Shown here: piece by piece, positions 26,258-35,910 of the stretch
Position numbering within the stretch: the first letter of the stretch is position 1
How the letters are laid out: every line of letters begins with the position of its first letter
Source of the DNA: Angustibacter sp. Root456
GTDB taxonomy: Bacteria; Actinomycetota; Actinomycetes; Actinomycetales; Angustibacteraceae
Assembly (NCBI RefSeq): GCF_001426435.1
Contig: NZ_LMER01000016.1
Coordinates: forward strand, 95,453 to 159,452
Length of the DNA stretch: 64,000 bases
Reading direction: 5' to 3'
Notes under the pieces: generated by a model
What the model was told of the DNA's origin: nothing
What the model saw: only the letters and a program-made list of their open reading frames with translations
Database searches by the model: none
Position numbers and translations under genes: made by a program

Positions 26258-27040
26258 ATGGTTGTTGAGCGGGGGGACGCGGTCGAGCGGTTGGCCCGTC
26301 CAGCGTTCGCCGGTTGGTCGCTGTCGCTGTATCCCGGGGCCGCTGAGGCTGGCGGCTGCTTCGTGTCTTCGCTGCCGCGAAAGCCGGTGATCCGTGGCGG
26401 TCCCACGGCTGACCCCGAGCGTGCGCGTGTCGAGGCGGGGCGTCGGGCGAAGGGTCGGCTGCGCAGGTATTGCGCGGCGAACCGCCTAAACCGCCTTGGC
26501 ACGTTGACGTACGGGCCACCGCGAAGCACCGATCCTCGGGAGGTTCGCCAGCACGTTGGCATGTTCTTTCGTGAGCTGCGTTCCGAGCTCGGTGGCCAGC
26601 CGTTTCCCTACGTGTGGGTGCCAGAGCTGCACAAGGATGGGGTGCACTTCCACGTCCACTTTGCGGTCGGCAAGTTCATCCCCCGGCACCGCATCGTGTC
26701 GGCGTGGGGCCGCGGGTACGTGGGCATCAAGCTGCTCGGTGACCTGCCGGTCGGGTCCGGTGCGCTGGGTGAGGCCCGTAAGGCGGCGGGCTACCTGTCG
26801 AAGTACGTCGCGAAGTCGTTCGCTGATGACGCGGCTGGCGTGAAGCGTCCCAAGGGCTTGCACCGCTTCGACGTCGGGGAGGGATTCGCTCCCACGGTCA
26901 CCCGGTTGACGGCGACCACGGCTGACGGTGTGCTGGCTCGGGCGTGTGAGGTGATGGGGGCTGCGCCGGCGCTTCGGTGGAACTCAGCCGATGCCGAGGA
27001 ATGGCGGGGTGCGCCGGCCATCTGGGCGCAGTGGGTGTGA
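26258..27040 (+). CDS. Rolling-circle-type replication initiator (HUH endonuclease)
   Basis: 260 aa from ATG 26258 (GGAG at about 26249); the frame is open further upstream but that part looks non-coding. Motifs in order: LGTLTYGPP (motif 1), the metal-binding HUH segment DGVHFHVHFAVGK (His 130, 132, 134), and the nicking-tyrosine segment GYLSKYVAKS (Tyr 179 and 183). This is the RCR Rep arrangement of plasmids and integrative elements, which nick a double-strand origin. It suggests the island was, or derives from, a replicating element. Confidence 0.85.
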   Translation: MVVERGDAVERLARPAFAGWSLSLYPGAAEAGGCFVSSLPRKPVIRGGPTADPERARVEAGRRAKGRLRRYCAANRLNRLGTLTYGPPRSTDPREVRQHVGMFFRELRSELGGQPFPYVWVPELHKDGVHFHVHFAVGKFIPRHRIVSAWGRGYVGIKLLGDLPVGSGALGEARKAAGYLSKYVAKSFADDAAGVKRPKGLHRFDVGEGFAPTVTRLTATTADGVLARACEVMGAAPALRWNSADAEEWRGAPAIWAQWV

Positions 27041-27044
27041 CCTC

Positions 27045-27299
27045 GTGTCCTCGAACCGACGACCGCCACCGCGACAGCCGCAACGGCTGGACGCTGACGT
27101 GGTGCGTGCCTGGCTGGAGGCCTCGTGCACCGCGCAGGGCGTCCCTGTGGTGGTTGAGGACGTGGTGGCGCTGCGGCGTGTGAGCGCCCTGCTGGGTGGG
27201 GGGACGGCGGGGGACCCCGGCGGCAAGCGCAGCGCGCCGGGTGCGCCGACCCCCGACCGGCGGCGTGAACCCGCTGCCTGTGGCTATACCCGCCAGTGA
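27045..27299 (+). CDS. Small Rep-linked hypothetical protein
   Basis: 84 aa from GTG 27045, two bases after the Rep stop is complete, so almost certainly co-transcribed. The middle part LDADVVRAWLEASCTAQGVPVVVEDVVALRRVSALLG is compact and helical; the ends are low-complexity. Small proteins of this kind following Rep genes may regulate copy number or excision, but there is no direct evidence. The last 16 bases overlap the 3' end of the recombinase gene. Confidence 0.5.
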   Translation: MSSNRRPPPRQPQRLDADVVRAWLEASCTAQGVPVVVEDVVALRRVSALLGGGTAGDPGGKRSAPGAPTPDRRREPAACGYTRQ

Positions 27300-28681
27300 G
27301 CCTGCACCCGGTTCGGGTCCAGCGTTCGCTGGCCAGGCCCGACGGGCTGGATGACTGCGTGGTCCAGCAGCGTCCGCACCACTGCGGCTTGCCGGTCGAG
27401 GTTCAGATCTGCCCACCGCTGCTGAACGACCTCTAAGGGGCCGGTCAGGCCGTCGAGGGCGGCGGTGTTGGTGACGCGGGCCAACCTGCGCTCGAGGTCG
27501 GTGATGCGCGCCTGGATCGGATCGCGCGCGGTCAGCCACTCGGCCATGGTGATCGCCTTGGTCGCGTAGGCGGCGGCCAGTTCGTCGGCTCGGCCCCGCT
27601 CGTCGCTGAGCTGCTCGGCCAGGGCCGCTGATTCCTCGTCGCTGGTGCCGCCTGCAAGCTGCTGCATGAGCGCCGGGTTGGACAGGCGCATGAGCACCGC
27701 GTCGGCGATCAACTGCTCGACCGGCTCCGCGACCACGGTCAGCCGCCCGCAGCCGCCGTGGTCCGGGCCGGAGCTGCACACGTACCGGCGGGAGGCCTGC
27801 CGGGCTGCCGAGAACAGCCGAGTGCCGCACTTCCCACACCGCAGTAGGCCCGACAGCAGGTAGCGCCGTGGTGCACGACGACCTGACGCCGTCTGGCTCT
27901 CCATCCGCGTGAGGGTCCGCTGGCGCGTCTGCGGGGTGATGATCTGCGGCCACACCGCCTTGCCGACGACCTCGCCACGGTGCTCGCGCAGCCCCGCGAT
28001 CCGCCCAGAGCGCAGGAGGTTTCGCAGCGTCGGCGTCCGCCACGGGCCACCTGCGACGGTCGTGATTCCCTCCGCGTCCAACCAGACGCACAGTGAGCGC
28101 AGCGACTCCCCGGCCAGGAACCGCTCGACCAGCGTGCGGATGACGGCGGCCTCGTCCTGGCGGACGGTCACCCGGTCCTTCTCGAACCCGAACGGGCGCA
28201 ACGGGCCGCCGTTCGGGCGTCCCTGCTCGGCCAGCTCGGCGTGCTTGCGCAGGATGCGCCGCGACTTCGTGGCGGACTCGTGCGCGGCCACCGCGCCCAT
28301 CATCCGCACCGCCATCAGGCCGTCGCCGGTCATGATGTCGCTGTCTCCCACCACAAACCGCACGTGCCGCACCTTCGCCGCGTCCATCGCCGCGACGAAC
28401 TGCTCCAGCTCGATCGGACGCCGCGTGAGCCGGTCCACGTGATAGACGATCACCGCGTCCCGGTGACCGTCGCGCAGGTCCTCCAGCATCCGCTCATATG
28501 CCGGACGCCGCTTACCCGAGTACGCCGAGATGTCGTTGTCGGAGTAGACCTCGGCCACCGACCAGCCAAGCCGCTCGGCCAGGGCCTCACAGTCCGCGAC
28601 CTGGCGACCCACACCCAGACCCGCACCCTCGGCGTCGCTGCTGATGCGCGCGTAAATGGCCGCCGCCTTCACCGTCGTCAC
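27284..28681 (-). CDS. Large serine recombinase (site-specific integrase)
   Basis: 465 aa from ATG 28681. Resolvase catalytic domain AAIYARISSD (catalytic Ser), VYSDNDISAYSGKRRPAYERML and VYHVDRLTRRP with active-site Arg; recombinase domain RPFGFEKD to RTPTLRNLLRSGRIAG; zinc ribbon LLRCGKCGTRLFSA...YVCSS...GCGR; then a coiled coil (SAALAEQLSDERGRADELAAA). Length and order match phage/ICE large serine integrases. The gene sits at the right end of the island, as integrases usually do, pointing inward. Confidence 0.93.
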   Translation of the reverse strand: MTTVKAAAIYARISSDAEGAGLGVGRQVADCEALAERLGWSVAEVYSDNDISAYSGKRRPAYERMLEDLRDGHRDAVIVYHVDRLTRRPIELEQFVAAMDAAKVRHVRFVVGDSDIMTGDGLMAVRMMGAVAAHESATKSRRILRKHAELAEQGRPNGGPLRPFGFEKDRVTVRQDEAAVIRTLVERFLAGESLRSLCVWLDAEGITTVAGGPWRTPTLRNLLRSGRIAGLREHRGEVVGKAVWPQIITPQTRQRTLTRMESQTASGRRAPRRYLLSGLLRCGKCGTRLFSAARQASRRYVCSSGPDHGGCGRLTVVAEPVEQLIADAVLMRLSNPALMQQLAGGTSDEESAALAEQLSDERGRADELAAAYATKAITMAEWLTARDPIQARITDLERRLARVTNTAALDGLTGPLEVVQQRWADLNLDRQAAVVRTLLDHAVIQPVGPGQRTLDPNRVQAHWRV

Positions 28682-28701
28682 AAGAGGTCAGACTAGCGAG
28701 C

Positions 28702-28717
28702 CGTGCCAAAAGGCACG
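28702..28717 (-). terminator. Short hairpin between HNH gene and recombinase
   Basis: CGTGCC (28702-28707), AAAA loop, GGCACG (28712-28717). It follows the minus-strand HNH gene and could end it, or be part of the junction with the element. Confidence 0.4.
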
Positions 28718-28728
28718 TCGGACTGTCC

Positions 28729-30138
28729 TCACTCTCGGCGCGGCACGAGCCACTGGCGGGTGAGCCGTTGCAGGTACTGGCGCTGCCAGCGTTGGGGGTC
28801 TGGTGGCGGGGACTCCGGTGGGCTTCCGGGCTCGGTCCAGATGATCTGGCCGTCGACGAGGCGGGCGGTGGCCCCGGTGGCGTGGACGTAGCGGTGGTGG
28901 CGGCCACAGAGCAGGGCGCCGCGAGTCAGGTCGGTGCGCCCGCCGTGCTCCCAGTAGTCGACATGGTGGGCGTCGCACCAGGAGACGGGCGCCGTGCAGC
29001 CGGGCCAGGTGCAGTGCCGGTCGCGTTCGATCAAGGCAGTGCGTTGGCGTGCGGTGTAGTCGCGCAGGGTGCGGCCGACCTCCAGGGGGTTGCCGAGGTC
29101 GTCGAGCAGCACCGGCACGAGGGCGGCTCCGCAGGACAGGCGGGCCAGCAGCTGCCGGGAGATGGGGGTGCCGTCGTCGAGCTCGGCCGGGGGCAGCCCG
29201 GTCGGCTTGATCTGGTCCGGCCCACTGGGGGCGATGGCGGCGGCGAGGGTCTCGCCGGTGACGCGGACGATGACCTTGACGTGGCTGCCGTGGCTCGTGG
29301 GTACTTCGTCTCGGGCCAGGGTGGTCTCGGCGAGCCGCTGCAGGGCGTCGTGACGACGCTGGCCGGCGGTGCGCGGGTCGGGGGTGCCGTCGTCGGCGGG
29401 TTGAGGGGCGGACCACGCGTCGATGGCGGTACGCAGCGCCGCGCCGGCCTCCTTCGTGAGCAGGCCCTGCAGGAACGTCATGCCTGAGGCCTCGGTCGAC
29501 AGGATGAGGCAGCGCTGGCGGTGCTGGGCCTTCTCGTCGCGGGCGAGGCGGTCGTCGGCGCTCGGGTCGAGGTGGTGGCGGATCGCGGTGGCGCACTTGG
29601 CCAGGTCGGCGGCAGGAAGGCGCGTGGCGTCGTCCAGGAGCATCACCTGGGCGGTCGTGACCTGGTCGGCGTCGATGGCTTCCGGGCCGTCGGCCGGGAC
29701 GTGGGGTGGGGAGAGCTTCTCGATCGTGTCGGTGACCACGCGGGCCTGGCACACCCGCAGGGCGCCGGCCTCCGGCGCCCCGCGGGTCGGTGCCAGCTCG
29801 GGTGAGAGCGCGGAGCGGTAGAGGGTCTGGGCCTGCTTGCCCAGGCCTGCAGCCTCGGCCGGGCGCAGCGTCGGGCTCACCTTGCGCAGCCATGCCCCAG
29901 GCGACCCGGTGCCGTCCTGGCCCGGCAGCCCGCGCGAGTCGACCTCGCCGAGCAGGCGCACCGTCTGCCCGTCGGCAAGCCGGCGCACCTGGTCGAGCAG
30001 GCCCGCCACCTCGGCCAGCTCGCCGTCGCCGAGCGGCCACAGGGCGGCCCCGGCCAGCCGCTCGAGCCCCTCGGCCAGCGCGGACACCGCAGCGCGCGCG
30101 TCGCCCGCGCCGCCCGAAGTGCCCACTGTGTCCGTCAT
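28729..30138 (-). CDS. DUF222 / HNH endonuclease (13E12-repeat family)
   Basis: 469 aa from ATG 30138 (MTDTVGTSGG). The N-terminal DUF222 region spans about residues 10-340 and the C-terminal HNH nuclease reads RDRHCTWPGCTAPVSWCDAHHVDYWEHGG then LLCGRHHRYVH. This multi-copy actinobacterial family is often associated with mobile DNA; its role is unclear. It borders the recombinase with a 47-bp gap, so it could mark the insertion site or be part of the element. Composition looks native. The gap 30139-30371 shows no gene. Confidence 0.9.
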   Translation of the reverse strand: MTDTVGTSGGAGDARAAVSALAEGLERLAGAALWPLGDGELAEVAGLLDQVRRLADGQTVRLLGEVDSRGLPGQDGTGSPGAWLRKVSPTLRPAEAAGLGKQAQTLYRSALSPELAPTRGAPEAGALRVCQARVVTDTIEKLSPPHVPADGPEAIDADQVTTAQVMLLDDATRLPAADLAKCATAIRHHLDPSADDRLARDEKAQHRQRCLILSTEASGMTFLQGLLTKEAGAALRTAIDAWSAPQPADDGTPDPRTAGQRRHDALQRLAETTLARDEVPTSHGSHVKVIVRVTGETLAAAIAPSGPDQIKPTGLPPAELDDGTPISRQLLARLSCGAALVPVLLDDLGNPLEVGRTLRDYTARQRTALIERDRHCTWPGCTAPVSWCDAHHVDYWEHGGRTDLTRGALLCGRHHRYVHATGATARLVDGQIIWTEPGSPPESPPPDPQRWQRQYLQRLTRQWLVPRRE

Positions 30139-30371
30139 GCGACAACTCTGCCCGACGCCACCGACAGTCGGGTTGCGCCGCAACGCATCTGTGGACAAAC
30201 CGACAACTCTCAGCACCTGTGGACCACCAGATCGTGCCGGTACACACCCGAATGGGTCGCCCAGAGCGCCGAACGGGCGCACTTGGGCCAAACTCCTGAC
30301 ACCGAAGCCCGCCTGCGCTGAAGATCCCTGGTGGCGCAGGCAGGTGCCAGGGTCGACTCGAGGGGACGCGC

Positions 30372-31748
30372 ATGAGCGAGGTGTCGCAGGGGGCGCTGCC
30401 CGCTGCCCTCGACGTCCTCGTGTTCCGTCGCGTCGGCCGCCGCTGGACCCATCTCGGAGGGGAGGGGCGCGGCGCCGCCTGGGCCGGGTCGTTCGAGCTC
30501 GCCGATCTCGGGGACGCGCGCCTCGAACGGGCCCTGCAGACCGGACGGCCCGTCCGCCGGCACAGCCAGCGCCCCCACCACGTGATCGGGCCGTACTGGG
30601 CCTGTACGTCGGCCGTCGTGCGCGTGGACGGCGACCACGCCGTCGTCCTCGGCTCCGCGCACGCCGAGCCCGACCTGCTGCGTCTCGCCGACGACCACCT
30701 CGTCGACGCCTGCGCGAAGGCCGCCGACGCGATCACGACCGTCTCGCCGGCCAAGCACCTCGCTGACGAGGTCGAGGTGCTCACCGCGCTGCGCCGCCTG
30801 ACCCTCGGTGCCCCGCCCAGCGTCGCCTCCCTGCTCGACCACCTCGTCGCCACCGCTGCCGACGCCCTCAGCTGCGATCTCGCCGCCGTCTGGCTCGACG
30901 ACGGCCGCCACGCCGTCGCCACCCCCTCGTGGTGCCCTCCGGGCGGCGCGCAACGGGCCGTCGTCACCGCCCGACAGCTCGCCGCCACCCTGCCCACCGC
31001 CACCGGCCGACCCGAGTGGCTCGTCGTGCAGGACGCCACCCAGCAGCCGCTGCCGATGCCGGTCGGCGCCGACCCGGACGTCGCGTCGTACCTCGCGGTG
31101 CCCATGGCGGTCGACGGTGCGCACGGCTGCCTGCTGCTCGTGCACGCCACCCAGGCGGCGCGCGGCTTCACCAGCCTCTGCCAGAGCCTCGCCCTGCAGC
31201 TGAGCGAGGCGGGCGCCCGGCTCGTGGAGCGCGCCGGCCAGCGCGACGACCTGGTGCGAGAGCTGAAGTCGTCCCGCGAGCACGCCTTGCTCGACCCCCT
31301 GACCGGGGCGGCCAACCGCCGCGGCTGGGACGAAGCCGTCGCCCGAGCCCGTGAGCACGTCGCGGCCGGGGGAGCGGTCACGGTGGTCACGGTCGACCTC
31401 GACGAGCTGAAGCACGTCAACGACACCCACGGCCACGAGGCGGGCGACCGGCTCATCATCGAGTGCGCCGAGGCGTTGCGCCGTTGCGTGCGTGGCGAGC
31501 CCGACGTCATCGCCCGCATCGGTGGCGACGAGTTCGCGCTGCTGATCCGCGGCGACGAGGTCGACGCCGTCGACATCGCGGACCGTCTACGGCTCTCGCT
31601 CGAGAGCACCACCACCGCGAGCGGCCTGCCCCTGCGCACGTCCGTGGGCGCCGCCCGGTGCGAGCCCGGTGGCTCGATCGAGGACGCCGCGCGGCAGGCC
31701 GACGTCGCGATGTACCAGGACAAGCGCGCCCGCCGGGGGAACGGCTGA
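30372..31748 (+). CDS. GAF-GGDEF diguanylate cyclase
   Basis: 458 aa from ATG 30372 (GAGGGG upstream). Residues ~140-280 form a GAF-like sensor domain (SLLDHLVATAADALSCDLAAVWLDDG to YLAVPMAV). The GGDEF domain starts at LLDPLTGAANRRGWDEA, with the metal/active-site signature RIGGDEFALL intact, so it should make cyclic di-GMP. The first ~130 residues are a further uncharacterised domain. Soluble, cytosolic. No EAL domain is attached. It precedes the malic enzyme gene. Confidence 0.92.
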   Translation: MSEVSQGALPAALDVLVFRRVGRRWTHLGGEGRGAAWAGSFELADLGDARLERALQTGRPVRRHSQRPHHVIGPYWACTSAVVRVDGDHAVVLGSAHAEPDLLRLADDHLVDACAKAADAITTVSPAKHLADEVEVLTALRRLTLGAPPSVASLLDHLVATAADALSCDLAAVWLDDGRHAVATPSWCPPGGAQRAVVTARQLAATLPTATGRPEWLVVQDATQQPLPMPVGADPDVASYLAVPMAVDGAHGCLLLVHATQAARGFTSLCQSLALQLSEAGARLVERAGQRDDLVRELKSSREHALLDPLTGAANRRGWDEAVARAREHVAAGGAVTVVTVDLDELKHVNDTHGHEAGDRLIIECAEALRRCVRGEPDVIARIGGDEFALLIRGDEVDAVDIADRLRLSLESTTTASGLPLRTSVGAARCEPGGSIEDAARQADVAMYQDKRARRGNG

Positions 31749-31794
31749 GCCGAGGCTGCGCTTGAATGGTGTCGTTCCCGAGGGAGAGGCAACC

Positions 31795-33309
<1,515 letters not shown>

Positions 33310-33327
33310 CGACGCCATGAAGACGCC

Positions 33328-33879
33328 ATGAACCTGACGGGTCAGCTGCTGGTGGCGACGCCGTCGCTGCGCGACCCGACGTTCCATCGTGCGGTCGTGC
33401 TGCTGCTCGACCACGGCGCCGACGGCGGCCTCGGTGTCGTGCTCAACCGCCCGCTCGAGGTCGACGTCGAGGCCGTGCTGCCGCCGTGGCAGCCCTGGGT
33501 GACGGCCCCGGGTCGGTTGTTCCAGGGCGGCCCGGTGTCGCTCGACTCCGCCCTCGGCCTGGTCGGAGTGCCCGGTGACGGTCCCGAACCCACCGGTGTG
33601 CGGCGCATCAACGGCTCGCTCGGTCTGGTCGACCTCGACACCGACCCCGTCGACATCGTCTCGGTGCTGTCGGGCGTGCGGGTCTTCGCCGGGTACGCCG
33701 GCTGGTCGGCCGGCCAGCTCGAGCGTGAGATCGAGGAGGGCTCCTGGTACGTCGTCGACGCCGAGCCCCGCGACCCCTTCGTCGACGAGCCCGAGCTGCT
33801 GTGGCGCACGGTGCTGCGGCGCCAGGTCGGCGAGCTCGCGTTCGTGGCGACGTTCCCCGACGACCCCGACCTGAACTGA
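33328..33879 (+). CDS. YqgE/AlgH family protein
   Basis: 183 aa from ATG 33328. It begins with the family hallmark MNLTGQLLVATPSLRDPTF then VVLLLDHGADGGLGVVLNRPL, and has FQGGPVSLDSAL and VRVFAGYAGWSAGQLEREI. Cytosolic, of poorly understood function. It follows the malic enzyme by 18 nt and may share its transcript. Confidence 0.92.
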   Translation: MNLTGQLLVATPSLRDPTFHRAVVLLLDHGADGGLGVVLNRPLEVDVEAVLPPWQPWVTAPGRLFQGGPVSLDSALGLVGVPGDGPEPTGVRRINGSLGLVDLDTDPVDIVSVLSGVRVFAGYAGWSAGQLEREIEEGSWYVVDAEPRDPFVDEPELLWRTVLRRQVGELAFVATFPDDPDLN

Positions 33880-33929
33880 AGCGCACCCCGAGCGCGCACC
33901 CCGACCCAGATCGGGCCCCGAGGCGGGCG

Positions 33930-34289
33930 CTAGCTCTGCGGACGCCCCGTCTCCCCGCGCAGCCGTCGCACCTCCTGCGGCCAACCGCACGCCACGGCGA
34001 TCTTGGCCGCCCAGTACCGCGCTTCCTCCTCGTCGGCGACATCGATGACGGCGAGGCCGCCAAGATGCTCCTTGGTCTCGACGAAGGGGCCATCGGTGAA
34101 CAGCGGCGTGCCACTCGACGGGTCGACGCTGAACCCGGGGGAGTCGTCCACACCACCGGTGTAGATCAGGACCCCGGCATCCTTCATCTCTGACCGCAGC
34201 GCCTTGACCGCGGTGAACCTCTCGGTCATCTGCTCCTCGGTGTCGTCGGGCACCCACTCGTCGTTGAACGCGATGAGGAACTCGCTCAC
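33930..34289 (-). CDS. YciI-family protein
   Basis: 119 aa from GTG 34289 (VSEFLIAFNDEW). The ferredoxin-like YciI fold is shown by TGGVDDSPGFSVD, TDGPFVETKEHLGGLAVIDVADEEEA and YWAAKIAVACGWPQEVR. Members are small dimeric proteins with a proposed His-Asp active site; the function here is not known. A longer upstream frame exists, but GTG 34289 follows GGGAGAG on the minus strand. Confidence 0.88.
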   Translation of the reverse strand: MSEFLIAFNDEWVPDDTEEQMTERFTAVKALRSEMKDAGVLIYTGGVDDSPGFSVDPSSGTPLFTDGPFVETKEHLGGLAVIDVADEEEARYWAAKIAVACGWPQEVRRLRGETGRPQS

Positions 34290-34410
34290 GGTCTCTCCCT
34301 GCTCTCCCGGCTCGGCGGTGGGCCGGTTGCCCACCCGCTACTGCACCACGAACGGGCGCCGCCCGGTTCGACAGGCAACCTCGGGGCATCGCACGCTCGC
34401 TGCTGAGACC

Positions 34411-34426
34411 TAGACTGGCGCCCATG
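34411..34426 (+). promoter_or_regulatory. Predicted leaderless promoter (-10 TAGACT) of the DUF3039 gene
   Basis: TAGACT (34411-34416) ends 7 nt before ATG 34424; no ribosome site is present. Confidence 0.45.
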
Positions 34427-34744
34427 AGCCACGACGACCCGTACGCCGACCCCGGCAGCCCCGCGGCGCCGTCCGAGCCCGCGGCGTCCCCGCAGCGCAC
34501 CGCCGTGCTCGAGCGCGAGCTCGTCGAGCAGGAGCAGATCGAGCCGGGCGACCACGAGCGCTTCGCGCACTACGTGCGCAAGGAGAAGATCCTCGAGAGC
34601 GCGCTGTCGGGCGAGCCGGTCAGGGCACTGTGCGGCAAGGTCTGGGTGCCCGGTCGCGACCCCCAGCGCTTCCCGGTCTGCCCGGCCTGCAAGGCGATCT
34701 ACGAGGGACTGCCCCGCCCGGACGGCGGGGACGGCGACGAGTGA
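34424..34744 (+). CDS. DUF3039 protein
   Basis: 106 aa from ATG 34424. After an acidic, Pro/Ser-rich N-terminus comes the DUF3039 core HERFAHYVRKEKILESALSGEPVRALCGKVWVPGRDP and a probable zinc knuckle made of Cys in RALCGK and VCPACKAIY. Actinobacteria-specific, role unknown. The gene often lies near a DEAD/DEAH helicase like the one at 35911. Confidence 0.9.
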   Translation: MSHDDPYADPGSPAAPSEPAASPQRTAVLERELVEQEQIEPGDHERFAHYVRKEKILESALSGEPVRALCGKVWVPGRDPQRFPVCPACKAIYEGLPRPDGGDGDE

Positions 34745-34862
34745 CCCGTCCGATCCTTTGCCAGAACTTGACTCGTTGACGGACCGCGATCTACCTGCGC
34801 GGCAGTAGTTTCGGCCCACCGCCGCCGCACCCGACTGGTGGCACCGAGTCGCAGGGAGTCCC

Positions 34863-35807
34863 ATGAGGCCCATGTCCCGTCCCCTGGTCGCCATCGCCAT
34901 GGCTGCCGGCCTGGCCGCCGTACCGCTCACCGCGGCGTCGGCGAGCGCCGCGCCCGTGCCCCTGAAGGCGTCGGCCTGTGAGACGCACACCGATGCGGTC
35001 GGAGCGCGCGGCACGCACGGGCGCGCCGACGGCAACGAGCTGAGCGTCCGCCAGGCGGCGGCGATGGAGCGTGACCTCGCCAAGACCCTCGCGGCCAAGG
35101 GCGTCGACAGCTCCGCCGCACTGCGTGGCGGCAAGAAGCCGGGCGGCACGTTCTCAGCCACCACGGTGCCGGTGTACTTCCACCGCATCACCGACGGCAC
35201 GAACGGCTACATCACCAGCAGCCAGATCAGCCAGCAGATCTCCGTGCTCAACAACGCGTACGCCGGCACGGGCCTGTCGTTCTCGCTCGTCTCCGTCGAC
35301 ACCACGGTCAACTCGTCCTGGTACAACGTCAGCCAGGGCAGCTCGGCCGAGAAGGCGATGAAGACGGCGCTGCGCCAGGGCGGGGCGAACGCGCTCAACC
35401 TCTACACCGCGAACCTCGGCGGCGGCCTGCTCGGCTGGGCGACCTTCCCCTCGTCGTACCGCAGCCAGCCGTCGATGGACGGCGTGGTCATGCTCGACGA
35501 GTCGGTGCCGGGCGGCACGGCCACGAACTACAACCAGGGCGACACAGCGACCCACGAGGTCGGTCACTGGGTCGGGCTGTACCACACGTTCCAGGGCGGC
35601 TGCTCGGGCAACGGCGACTACGTGAGCGACACGCCCGCCGAGGCGTCGCCGGCCTACCAGTGCCCCACCGGTCGCGACACGTGCTCCGCGCCGGGCACCG
35701 ACCCGATCCACAACTTCATGGACTACACGTACGACTCCTGCATGAACACGTTCACCTCGGGGCAGGTGTCGCGCATGCAGGCGCAGTGGACGGCGTACCG
35801 CTCCTGA
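34863..35807 (+). CDS. Secreted zinc metalloprotease (M43, pappalysin-like)
   Basis: 314 aa from ATG 34863. Sec signal peptide cleaving after about SASAA (residue ~30). Extended zinc motif [11 protein letters not shown] (residues 231-241) and Met-turn region [10 protein letters not shown] are those of M43 metalloproteases. Cys pairs ([21 protein letters not shown]) suggest disulfides in the mature enzyme. TTGACT (34768-34773) lies upstream as a possible -35. A strong terminator follows. Confidence 0.9.
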   Translation: MRPMSRPLVAIAMAAGLAAVPLTAASASAAPVPLKASACETHTDAVGARGTHGRADGNELSVRQAAAMERDLAKTLAAKGVDSSAALRGGKKPGGTFSATTVPVYFHRITDGTNGYITSSQISQQISVLNNAYAGTGLSFSLVSVDTTVNSSWYNVSQGSSAEKAMKTALRQGGANALNLYTANLGGGLLGWATFPSSYRSQPSMDGVVMLDESVPGGTATNYNQGDTATHEVGHWVGLYHTFQGGCSGNGDYVSDTPAEASPAYQCPTGRDTCSAPGTDPIHNFMDYTYDSCMNTFTSGQVSRMQAQWTAYRS

Positions 35808-35838
35808 GTGAGCACGTCGGCGACACGCCATAGCACGC

Positions 35839-35872
35839 TGCCGGGCCCCCGCGAAGCATCGCGGGGGCCCGG
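35839..35872 (+). terminator. Terminator after metalloprotease gene
   Basis: A perfect 15-bp stem (35839-35853 with 35858-35872) around the loop AGCA, followed by ATGTTGTT. Plus strand by position. Confidence 0.85.
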
Positions 35873-35910
35873 CATGTTGTTCCGCCCCAACGGTTACCCT
35901 CGCTGAACCG

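Larger units (their letters stand above)
24392..28728. mobile_element. Putative integrated element with serine recombinase, HUH Rep and HEPN cargo
   Basis: Between native genes lie a HEPN-motif protein, an HUH replication protein, a small Rep-linked frame and a large serine recombinase. The left third is clearly richer in A/T codons (AAT, ATT, TAT, AAA) than its neighbours. Boundaries are approximate: I set them from the last native gene and from the recombinase/HNH gap. No long direct repeat was found, as expected for serine integrases, whose att cores can be very short. It may be a decayed or minimal integrative plasmid. Confidence 0.6.
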
